6,024 nt of DNA from an uncultured Phycisphaerales bacterium (GTDB taxonomy: Bacteria; Planctomycetota; Phycisphaerae; Phycisphaerales; UBA1924): the NCBI GenBank assembly GCA_937871415.1, contig CALMQD010000366.1, positions 1-6,024 of the forward strand, written 5' to 3'. The notes under the pieces were generated by a model. That model was not told the DNA's origin. It searched no databases and saw only the letters and a program-made list of their open reading frames with translations. Shown here piece after piece: positions 1 to 6,024 of this stretch; position 1 is the stretch's first letter; each line of letters starts with the position of its first letter. A program made the translations under genes and the position numbers.

Positions 1-1962
1 CGCCGGCGCTGGCTGCGCGGGGTTTGGCTCAGCGGATGTCGGTTCAGCGGATGCGGGCTCGGCGGGTTGAACCGGCGTCGGACCCGGCTGCGCAGGCGCA
101 GGCGCGGGTGTGAACGGCGCGTTCGGCTCTTCCGGCGTGGACGGCGGAGCCGCCTGCGGGCCCGCGGCCTCCGGGGGCGGCGCGGCCTGGGCCGGCGCTT
201 CCTCGCTCCCCATCCGCATCCCCGCCAGCGGTTCGAACGTCCCGTCCCGCCTCACGCGCAACTGCCCCGTCGCCAACAGATAGTCCAGCACCGCGTTGCG
301 CACGTCCGTGCGCGCCTGGTCGCGCGCCCGCTCGGCCTGCAACAGGTCGTTCGCCGTGTCGACGATCGCCTGCGTGTCGACCTCGTCCGCCTTGATCTGC
401 TGTTCCTCCTGGCGCCGCAGCGTGATCTTCACGCGCTCCTCGGCCAGCGTCAGGTTCAGCCGCGCACGCTCGATCTCGCGCACCCGCGCCCGCACGTCCA
501 GCACCACGTTGTCCCGCGCCAGGTCGTAGTTCCGCTCCGCCTGCTGGTACGCGATCACCGTCTGGCGCAGCCCCAGCCGCTCGATCTCGCGGTCCAGCGG
601 CAAAGCGAACATCACCGAGGCGCTGTAGCTCACGTCGTCCGGCTCGTACACCACGCCCCCCTCGCGCGCATCGGAGTCCGTCGGGAGCGTCACGCTCCCC
701 GCGAGATTGAGGTCCGGCAGCAGGTTGTTCCGCGCGTTGCGGATCTGCCGCTTCGAGTCGTCCAGCTGGTCGCGCTGGTTCTGCAGGTCCAGGCGGTATT
801 CGAGCGCGAACCGCGTCGCGTCGTCGAGCGACACGTCCGGCTCCGGCACCGGCAACTCGAACGGATCGATGACGATCGGCTCTGTCACGCTCAGCCCCAG
901 GCGGATCTTGAAGCGATCCAGCGCCAGGATGTAGCTCTCCTTGAGGTTCGCCAGGTTCGCCTGCGCGTTGAGCACGTTGTTCCGCGCCAGGTTCACCTCG
1001 AACTCCGGCAGTTTGCCCGCCTTGTACCACTCCCCCTGGCGCTTCTCCAGGTTGATGAGGCTCTCGAGCTGCCGCTGCGTGCTCGCGATCGAGTCCTGCG
1101 ACAGCAGCAGATTGAAGTAGTCGCGAGCGATCGACACCATGAACTGGCGCCGGAAGTCCTCGAACGTCCGCGCCGCGTACACCAGGCTGCGGCGCGCCTG
1201 GATCCGCGACTCCTGCGCCACGTCCCCCGCGCCGCGCAAGAGCGGGATGTTCCCGTCCACCACGATCCGCGACGACTGCTCGTACTGACCCGTCACGCTC
1301 GAGCGCAGGTCCTCGCTCGCCTCCCAGATCCAGCGCGCCGCCACCTCGCCGCCGAAGGGCAGCTGCTGGCGCACGCCCAGTTCGTTCATGATCCGCAGCG
1401 TGCTGTCCGTCGTGTCGCCGTCGGCCTGCGCGTTCGAGTACGCCACGCTCGCCTGCTGGAACAGGCGCGGGTCCCACCGGTGTTCCTCGATGAGCAGTCG
1501 GATCGACGCGAGGATGTACTCCTCCTCCTGGTTGATGAACTCGCGCGCCGTCTTCTGCGCCTGGCGCAGCGCACCCACGAGGTCCACCCGCCTCGCCCCC
1601 GGCTGGTCCAGCGACCCGCTCTGGAACTCCGCCAGACGCTTCGACACGTCGCGCGCCTCGTCCGCCGTCTTGAACGCGATCGCGCCCGCCGGCGGATTCG
1701 TGCTCGCCGGGTTCTTGTCGCGCAGGCGCCGATCGTCCACGCCCGGGGGCGTCGGGTACGTGCGCTCCGGCGCGTACGTCCCCCCGTCAAGCCGCTCCGC
1801 CGATTGGCGAAGCAGCCGCGTGGTCTTCGCGTCGATGTCCGCCAAGCCCGACGAACACCCGGCCGCCGCCGCCAGCGCGAGCCCCACCCCGATTCCCCCC
1901 GCAGCCAGGATGGCCCGACGGAGGTGCTGAGGACGGTTCGGAGCGTGGCGGTCCGGTCTCAG
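1..1962 (-). CDS. TolC-family outer-membrane efflux lipoprotein (C-terminus cut by window edge)
   Basis: This frame is open for 654 codons and runs off the left edge. TolC-family proteins form trimeric outer-membrane channels for efflux pumps or type I secretion. From the CTG at 1962 the product begins with a basic stretch (RPDRHAPNR... RR, to residue 16), then a hydrophobic core (AILAAGGIGVGLALAAAAG) and Cys36 in AAGC followed by SSG. This is a lipoprotein signal with Ala in place of the usual Leu at -3. Two OEP-type repeats follow, at about residues 125-355 and 378-565, predicted helical and rich in Gln, Arg and Glu. Family-like landmarks are NIPLLRGAGD (238-247), ARDYFNLLLSQ (279-289), NNLLPDLNLAGSV (412-424), FALPLDREIERLGLRQ (452-467) and DYLLATGQLRV (560-570). 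From about 586 the protein becomes a Pro/Ala-rich tail, still open at position 1. No ATG, GTG or TTG lies in frame between the upstream TAA (2017-2019) and the signal core. The family call is firm. The start is less certain and the transported substrate is unknown. Confidence 0.9.
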   Translation of the reverse strand, partial: MRPDRHAPNRPQHLRRAILAAGGIGVGLALAAAAGCSSGLADIDAKTTRLLRQSAERLDGGTYAPERTYPTPPGVDDRRLRDKNPASTNPPAGAIAFKTADEARDVSKRLAEFQSGSLDQPGARRVDLVGALRQAQKTAREFINQEEEYILASIRLLIEEHRWDPRLFQQASVAYSNAQADGDTTDSTLRIMNELGVRQQLPFGGEVAARWIWEASEDLRSSVTGQYEQSSRIVVDGNIPLLRGAGDVAQESRIQARRSLVYAARTFEDFRRQFMVSIARDYFNLLLSQDSIASTQRQLESLINLEKRQGEWYKAGKLPEFEVNLARNNVLNAQANLANLKESYILALDRFKIRLGLSVTEPIVIDPFELPVPEPDVSLDDATRFALEYRLDLQNQRDQLDDSKRQIRNARNNLLPDLNLAGSVTLPTDSDAREGGVVYEPDDVSYSASVMFALPLDREIERLGLRQTVIAYQQAERNYDLARDNVVLDVRARVREIERARLNLTLAEERVKITLRRQEEQQIKADEVDTQAIVDTANDLLQAERARDQARTDVRNAVLDYLLATGQLRVRRDGTFEPLAGMRMGSEEAPAQAAPPPEAAGPQAAPPSTPEEPNAPFTPAPAPAQPGPTPVQPAEPASAEPTSAEPNPAQPAPA
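26..70. repeat. 15-bp direct repeats encoding xSAEP pentapeptides in the TolC tail
   Basis: Two close 15-bp copies (26-40 and 41-55, sharing the core TCAGCGGATG) are followed by a decayed third copy (56-70). On the minus strand they encode consecutive pentapeptides of the form PAEP, ASAEP, TSAEP within the Pro/Ala-rich C-terminal tail of the efflux protein, continuing toward NPAQP at the edge. The unit length is a multiple of three, so copy-number change would keep the frame. Such tails are usually unstructured. A periplasmic or surface linker role is inference. Confidence 0.6.
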
Positions 1963-1969
1963 GGGGTCG

Positions 1970-1975
1970 TCCTTT
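1970..1975 (-). promoter_or_regulatory. Ribosome binding site supporting a CTG start for the TolC-family gene
   Basis: The minus strand reads AAAGGA here, followed by a 7-nt spacer (CGACCCC) and then CTG at 1962-1960. This spacing is normal for a Shine-Dalgarno element. CTG is the only NTG codon in frame between the upstream in-frame TAA (2017-2019) and the hydrophobic signal core, and starting there gives a well-formed basic n-region. The site therefore decides the start call, although a non-ATG/GTG/TTG start is rare and should be treated as probable rather than proven. Confidence 0.6.
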
Positions 1976-2203
1976 CGCGGATGATGCCCGCGGCCCCCCG
2001 CAAGATCGACGGGAGATTACCGCAGATCACCCCAGTACGTTGCAGGACACCGCCAACCCTTCTACTGTTGGCCACCGATCGAGTCATTTAGCGTTCGGTC
2101 TTTGTTCGATCGCTCGCTCGCGCGGCACTTCTCCGGCTGGATGGACCCGGCCTCGCCTTCGCCCTCGACTGCACGCGCCCCATCGGCGCACAGTCCCGCA
2201 AGC

Positions 2204-2209
2204 AAGGAG
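2204..2209 (+). promoter_or_regulatory. Ribosome binding site of the GH35 gene
   Basis: AAGGAG lies 11 bases upstream of the ATG at 2221. The spacing is slightly long but acceptable. It supports this ATG as the start, which also fits the protein: the family's first beta-strand and the SGS-x-x-YFRIP motif follow within about 30 residues, with no extra N-terminal segment. Confidence 0.65.
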
Positions 2210-2220
2210 CGACCAGCCCG

Positions 2221-5157
2221 ATGCCCACCATCACCTACGACGGTCAGTCTCTAGTCCTCGACGGGCGGCGGGTGTGGCTGGTTTCCGGAAGCGTCCCCTA
2301 CTTCCGCATCCCGCGCGCCGAGTGGGCCGACCGACTCCACCAGGCCAGACTCGCCGGCCTCAACACCGTCGAAACCCCCGTCGTCTGGGCGCGGCACGAA
2401 GTCCGCCCGGGCCAGTTCGACTTCACCGGCGAGAACGACCTCCGACACTTCGTCGAACTCGTCCAGCACGCCGGCCTGCTCTGCATCCTCCGCGTCGGGC
2501 CCTACATCGGCTCGGGCTACGACAACGGCGGCCTGCCCCCGTGGATGATCGAGACCGCCACGATGCGCCTGCGCACCAACGCGCAGCCGTTCCTCGAAGC
2601 CTCCTCCCGTTTCATCTCCGCACTCGCCGCCCAGGTCCGCAACCTGCAGGCCGTCGTCGCCCCCGTGGGACGCAAACAGAAAGAAGAAGCCTCTACCGGG
2701 CCCATCATCCTCATCCAGAACGAGATGGGCTGGACCTGCGGCTTCGACACCCTCGCCGCATCCTACCTCGGCGAACTCGACCGCTACTACCGCGAGGCCG
2801 GCTTCGCCGTCCCCGTCGTCAACGCCAACGACCTCTGGCAGTCCGTCGAGGGCGAGATCGACGGCTGGACCGGCTCGAGCAACATGCTCGCCCACCTGCG
2901 CCAACTCGCGACCATCCGCCCCACCCAGCCGCGCATGGTCATGGACCTGCGGCTCGGACGCACCGACGTCTGGGGCAAGCCCGCTTCGGGCGCACGCACG
3001 CCCGACCAGGCCGTCCGTGCCATGGCCGAGGTCCTCGCCGCCGCCGGGCAGTACAACATCTCCCCCTTCGCCGGCGGCACCAACTTCGGCTTCGCCGGGG
3101 GCGGCGCGCCGGGGCTCAGCGGCGGTCTGGCCGGCGGTGGGGGCGAGGGCGCGGGCATCCACGACTTCGCCGTCACCAGCCAGGACTGCGGCGCGCCCCT
3201 CGACGAGATCGGGCGCCCCGGGCCACTCTTCTCCGCCGTGCGTCGCGTCAGCACCTTCGCGTCGCGCTTCGCGCGCATCCTCTCGCAGCTCGAGCCGCAG
3301 CGCCACGCCGTGACACTCCTCCCCGCGCAACCGGCGACCGCCTCGGTCGTCAAGGGCAACCAGCGCCGCACGTCGACGCCCACCGGCGCCGCGTCACCCG
3401 GATCGGTCTCGGTCGTGCACGCCAGCGGCAGCCAGGGCGGCGTGGTCTTCCTCTTCAACGACCGCGACGAGTCCCACCCCGATCAGCAGCACACCCTCCT
3501 GCTCCCCGACGGCTCGACGCTCCCCGTCGATCTCCGCGGGATGCCTGTCGCCTGGGTGCTCCTCGACGCGCGCCTCACCGGACGCGCCCAGATCGACTAC
3601 TGCAACCTCTCCGCATTCGCTCTCGTCGGGAAGGTCTTCGTCTGCTTCGGGCCCGCGGGCTCGCGCGGCGTGCTCTCCATCAACGGGTCGCCCCTCGAGA
3701 CCCTCGTCCCCGCCGCCGGCAAGCCGCCGATCGTCCTCGAGCACGAGGGCCTCACGCTCGTCGTCACCAGCACGCTCGGCCTCGACACCATCTTCTGCGA
3801 CGATGCGCACGTCTACGTCGGCGTCGCCGGTATCGACCGCGCGGGCAAGCCCGTGCCGCTCCCCGAGTCGCGCTCCTGCGTCGTGCTCGACGCCGAGGGC
3901 AAGGCCTCGACCGTCAAGTTCCCCGTCCCCGCGCCGGCCAAGAAGCACCACAGGCTCGAGATGGGCGAGTGGCAGACCGCCCGCACCGAGGACTACGTGC
4001 TCGGCGAGAGCCCGCGCTTCGCCGCCATCAAGACCCCCGACGACCTCGTCACCCTCGGCGCGCCCTACGGGTACGGCTGGTACCGCTTCCGCTTCAACTC
4101 CGGCAGCGCCCACAAGGTGCGCGTCGCCTTCCCCCAGAGCAACCACCGCCTGCACCTGGCCGTCAACGGCGAGCACGCCGGCATCGTCGGCGTCGGCCCC
4201 GGCGCCGCCTTCACCGCCGACCTCCACCTCAAGAAGAAGGCCCAGAGCCTCGTCGTCCTCGCCGAGAACTTCGGGCGCGCCTCCGGCGGCGTCGATCTCG
4301 GCGAACGCGTCGGCGTCTTCGGCGAGCCGTGGATCGTCTCGCACCTGCGACTCCCCAAGCCGCGACTGGTCCCCAGCGAGCCCGTCGACCTCATCAAGTT
4401 CAAGGCCCCGCTCTGGCGCGTCCACGAGGACGACGTCACCGACGCCACGCGACTCACCTGGACCATCCAGCACCGCAAGAAGACCCCCGTCATCGTCCGC
4501 CTCGACGACGTCACCCGCGAGGACGACTCGGGCCGCGGCCCAGGCTCCCCCTGGCTCCTCTCCGGCGGGGCCGGCGTCATCCTCCTCAACGACCAACCGA
4601 TCCGCTACTTCCACGCCGGCGGCTGCCCAGCGATCCTGCTCACTCCCGAGCAGCTCTCCCGCGGCAACAACGAGCTGCAGGTCGCGATGGTCGGCTCCAC
4701 CGCCGCCCTCGCCGACGCGCTCACCAAGGCCCTGAACGTCGAAGAGTGCGAGACGCCGCTGAGCGAGAAGGGCGACTGGGCCTTCGCCAAGTGGGAGCCG
4801 CCCCCCGCGAGCGCCTACGGCAAGCCGGCGCGCTCCGCCGGCGCCGCCTCGACCGGCACCCCCGCGTGGCACCGCGCGACCTTCACCGCGCCCGACGATC
4901 ACGCGCCCCTGTTCTTCGACGCTTCCGGCCTGAGCAAGGGCCAGATCTACGTCAACGGACGGCACCTCGGGCGCTACTTCGTCGCGACCGCCGACGGCAA
5001 GAGCGTTCCGCCGCAGAAACGCTACTGGATCCCGCGCAGTTTCCTGCACGCCGACGCCGCGGAAGACAACCAGATCGTCATCTTCGACGAGCACGGCTTC
5101 TCGCCGTCGAAGGCGCGGATCATCGCCGACGCCGCGGCTCACACCATCGAGGCGTAA
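2221..5157 (+). CDS. Glycoside hydrolase family 35 (beta-galactosidase-like) protein with diverged active site
   Basis: GH35 enzymes are retaining beta-galactosidases that remove terminal galactose. This 978-residue protein has the family scaffold. An N-terminal TIM barrel (about 10-345) carries SGSVPYFRIP (22-31), AGLNTVET (45-52), GPYI..G..NGGLPPWM (93-109), PIILIQNEMG (161-170) and GGTNFGF (285-291). Beta-sandwich regions fill the middle. The C-terminus carries the jelly-roll signature KGQIYVNGRHLGRYF (906-920) plus YWIPRSFL. Glu168 in the NE pair fits the general acid/base. The nucleophile position appears to hold Asp242 (MVMDLRLGRTDVWG) instead of Glu. Other galactose-contact positions also differ: Pro53, Gly99, and Gln321/Cys323. 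A Gly-rich loop (292-312) follows GGTNFGF. No signal peptide or membrane segment is seen, so it is probably cytoplasmic. No neighbour reads in the same direction. Family membership is firm, but galactosidase activity is doubtful: it may have another substrate, low activity, or only bind sugar. Confidence 0.9.
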   Translation: MPTITYDGQSLVLDGRRVWLVSGSVPYFRIPRAEWADRLHQARLAGLNTVETPVVWARHEVRPGQFDFTGENDLRHFVELVQHAGLLCILRVGPYIGSGYDNGGLPPWMIETATMRLRTNAQPFLEASSRFISALAAQVRNLQAVVAPVGRKQKEEASTGPIILIQNEMGWTCGFDTLAASYLGELDRYYREAGFAVPVVNANDLWQSVEGEIDGWTGSSNMLAHLRQLATIRPTQPRMVMDLRLGRTDVWGKPASGARTPDQAVRAMAEVLAAAGQYNISPFAGGTNFGFAGGGAPGLSGGLAGGGGEGAGIHDFAVTSQDCGAPLDEIGRPGPLFSAVRRVSTFASRFARILSQLEPQRHAVTLLPAQPATASVVKGNQRRTSTPTGAASPGSVSVVHASGSQGGVVFLFNDRDESHPDQQHTLLLPDGSTLPVDLRGMPVAWVLLDARLTGRAQIDYCNLSAFALVGKVFVCFGPAGSRGVLSINGSPLETLVPAAGKPPIVLEHEGLTLVVTSTLGLDTIFCDDAHVYVGVAGIDRAGKPVPLPESRSCVVLDAEGKASTVKFPVPAPAKKHHRLEMGEWQTARTEDYVLGESPRFAAIKTPDDLVTLGAPYGYGWYRFRFNSGSAHKVRVAFPQSNHRLHLAVNGEHAGIVGVGPGAAFTADLHLKKKAQSLVVLAENFGRASGGVDLGERVGVFGEPWIVSHLRLPKPRLVPSEPVDLIKFKAPLWRVHEDDVTDATRLTWTIQHRKKTPVIVRLDDVTREDDSGRGPGSPWLLSGGAGVILLNDQPIRYFHAGGCPAILLTPEQLSRGNNELQVAMVGSTAALADALTKALNVEECETPLSEKGDWAFAKWEPPPASAYGKPARSAGAASTGTPAWHRATFTAPDDHAPLFFDASGLSKGQIYVNGRHLGRYFVATADGKSVPPQKRYWIPRSFLHADAAEDNQIVIFDEHGFSPSKARIIADAAAHTIEA

Positions 5158-5187
5158 CCAGCCCCTTCCCCGACTTGCCTTCGTCGA
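5158..5187. other. Short spacer between the GH35 stop codon and the heptamer array
   Basis: These 30 bases lie between the TAA of the GH35 gene and the first repeat unit. The only structure seen is a four-base inverted pair, CGAC at 5171-5174 and GTCG at 5183-5186. It has no following T-run, so it is too weak to call a terminator. Confidence 0.4.
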
Positions 5188-5327
5188 GTGCCCGGTGCCT
5201 GTTGCCTGGTGCCTGATGCCTGGTGCCTGATGCCTGGTGCCCGGTGCGCGGTGCCTGGTGCCCGGTGCCCGGTGCCTGATGCCTGATGCCTGATGCCTGG
5301 TGCCTGGTGCCTGGTGCCTAGTGACCG
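5188..5327. repeat. Tandem array of 20 degenerate 7-bp units (NTGCCTG)
   Basis: The 140 bases divide exactly into 20 heptamers with no insertion or deletion. By count there are seven GTGCCTG, five ATGCCTG, four GTGCCCG and one each of TTGCCTG, GTGCGCG, GTGCCTA and GTGACCG. Variation is concentrated at position 1 (G, A or T) and position 6 (T or C), while the TGC core at positions 2-4 is kept in 19 units. The array fills the gap between two converging genes and ends on the base before the stop codon of the minus-strand gene. Because the period is 7, it makes open frames with a repeating seven-residue pattern on either strand, but nothing suggests it is translated. It may be a slipped-strand microsatellite-like array or part of a repeat family dispersed in the genome. 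Its function is unknown. Confidence 0.95.
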
Positions 5328-6024
5328 CTACTCCACCCGCACCGATTCCACGACGATCGGCACGCGCAACTTCTTGACCCACTGCACGCTCGCGCCGCTC
5401 CACCACAGCACGTCGTCCGCGCTGTGCAGGCTCGCCGCATCGTGCTCGCCACCGTCCAGCGGCTGGTCCAGCACCTCGACCGTGACGCCCGTCTGGAATC
5501 CCCACGCCGATCGCGCGGGGCCCGCGCTCGCCAGCGCCCGCTCGGCGAACGTGCGCACGCTCGCCACGTCGCCGTCACGCGTCGGGACATGCGCGACATA
5601 CACCGCGCTCACCACCGGCCGGGGTGCAATCTTCAGACCCGCGCCCGACTCCGGGCTCAGGTCGCGCACCGGGCCGACAAGCGACGCGCCCGACTCGCTC
5701 GCCACCGCCGGGGTCTGGACCGGTTGCGCCGGATCGATCGCACGCCCCCCGTCGATCACCGTCCGAGGCGTCGCGAGCCCCGCGTACGCCGTCGGCAACG
5801 ATTGCACGGACAGCGGTTCGAGATCCCCGGCGCCACGCGCCAGCGCCCGCGCCTCGAAGTGGTCGAGCCGATGCAACAGCGCTTCGGCGTCGAGCGTGCG
5901 CACGCGGATCACCAGGCGCCCCTCCGAAGCGAGCTGTGTCAGCCGCTCCGGCGTCAACTCGGGCGGCGTATCAACCTGGTCGACCTCCGCCGAAGCGAGC
6001 GCACTCTTCGCGGCTGGTTCCGCC
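5328..6024 (-). CDS. Unrecognised protein, C-terminal part (start beyond window edge)
   Basis: The frame is open from the right edge to a TAG at 5330-5328, giving 231 visible residues. No family is recognised. The first visible stretch (AEPAAKSALASAEVDQVDTP) is Ala/acidic and looks like a linker. A region that could form a strand and helix follows (GRLVIRVRTLDAEALLHRLDHFEAR), then a low-complexity middle with many Pro, Ala and Ser, then VVSAVYVAHVPTRDGDVASVR. The end is strand-rich with a Trp cluster (VLWWSGASVQWVKKLRVPIVVESV). A TTG at 5957 could serve as a start, but it has no Shine-Dalgarno sequence and the frame upstream still reads like protein, so a 5'-truncated gene is preferred. The linker could follow a signal or membrane segment outside the window, which is inference. 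The gene converges on the GH35 gene across the heptamer array. Confidence 0.7.
   Translation of the reverse strand, partial: AEPAAKSALASAEVDQVDTPPELTPERLTQLASEGRLVIRVRTLDAEALLHRLDHFEARALARGAGDLEPLSVQSLPTAYAGLATPRTVIDGGRAIDPAQPVQTPAVASESGASLVGPVRDLSPESGAGLKIAPRPVVSAVYVAHVPTRDGDVASVRTFAERALASAGPARSAWGFQTGVTVEVLDQPLDGGEHDAASLHSADDVLWWSGASVQWVKKLRVPIVVESVRVE

Larger units (their letters stand above)
1963..2220. promoter_or_regulatory. Divergent intergenic region, probable promoters for both flanking genes
   Basis: These 258 bases separate the divergently read efflux gene and the GH35 gene. An AT-richer island at about 2041-2110 (about 53% G+C by count, against roughly 70% elsewhere) is the best place for promoters. 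On the plus strand TTGCAG (2040-2045) and TACTGT (2063-2068) are 17 bases apart, a weak sigma-70-like pair with three of six consensus matches in each box. No convincing minus-strand pair was found. The palindromic heptamers CGATCGA (2076-2082) and TCGATCG (2106-2112) lie in or beside the island. No operator or riboswitch fold is recognisable. Confidence 0.35.

Noticed and set aside
67..2091. A 674-codon open frame on the plus strand across the efflux gene
   Set aside because: Its product is almost all Arg, Leu, His and Val with no family motif. It is the antisense shadow of GC-rich codons in the TolC-family gene, whose own frame carries a signal peptide and family motifs.
2076..2112. Inverted repeat CGATCGA / TCGATCG as an operator or terminator stem
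   Set aside because: Only seven base pairs separated by 23 bases, and each arm is itself palindromic, so the match is easily due to chance.
5171..5186. CGAC / GTCG as a terminator hairpin after the GH35 gene
   Set aside because: A four-base stem with an eight-base loop and no T-run is not enough for an intrinsic terminator.
2040..5216. A 1058-codon plus-strand frame overlapping the GH35 gene and starting upstream of it
   Set aside because: The product is Arg/Pro/His-rich low complexity, a frame-shifted shadow. The GH35 frame has all the recognisable motifs.
5188..5327. Heptamer array considered as a CRISPR array
   Set aside because: Units are 7 bp and directly adjacent, with no spacers and no 24-40 bp repeats, and no cas genes are visible.
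3394..5505. A 703-codon minus-strand frame crossing the heptamer array
   Set aside because: It is antisense to GH35, rich in Gly, Ala, Asp and Glu, and passes through the array as repeating RHQAPGT-like units. It only reflects the 7-bp period and GC codon structure.
5328..5957. Starting the right-hand minus-strand gene at the TTG at 5957
   Set aside because: No Shine-Dalgarno sequence precedes it and the frame stays open and protein-like to the window edge, so a start outside the window is more likely.

Overview
This is a high-GC window (roughly 70% G+C by eye), free of RNA genes and mobile elements, with three protein genes, two of which run off its edges. The style of the genes suggests a Gram-negative bacterium, plausibly a planctomycete of the Phycisphaerae type. 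The clues are a lipidated TolC-family protein with a long Pro/Ala tail, a GH35-family protein with a diverged active site, and long antisense frames left open by GC-rich codons. The taxonomic guess is inference only, since no phylogenetic marker is present.

Layout. Positions 1-1962 (minus) hold a TolC-family outer-membrane efflux lipoprotein whose C-terminus lies beyond the left edge. It appears to start at a CTG codon behind a good Shine-Dalgarno sequence. Positions 1963-2220 are a divergent intergenic region with an AT-richer island that probably carries the promoters of both flanking genes. Positions 2221-5157 (plus) hold a complete 978-residue glycoside hydrolase family 35 (beta-galactosidase-type) protein. 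Its scaffold motifs are clear, but several residues that normally bind or attack galactose are replaced. Positions 5158-5327 are a convergent intergenic region filled almost entirely by 20 tandem copies of a degenerate 7-bp unit, NTGCCTG. Positions 5328-6024 (minus) hold the C-terminal part of an unrecognised protein whose start lies beyond the right edge.

How the genes relate. The three genes do not form an operon: they are arranged minus, plus, minus, with one divergent and one convergent junction. TolC-type proteins form the outer-membrane channel of tripartite efflux or type I secretion systems, but no pump or adaptor gene is visible. The GH35 protein has no signal peptide, so it is probably cytoplasmic and not functionally tied to the efflux gene. 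The points most worth a second look are the non-canonical GH35 active site, the heptamer array between the converging genes, and the CTG start that overlaps the stop of a short upstream frame.
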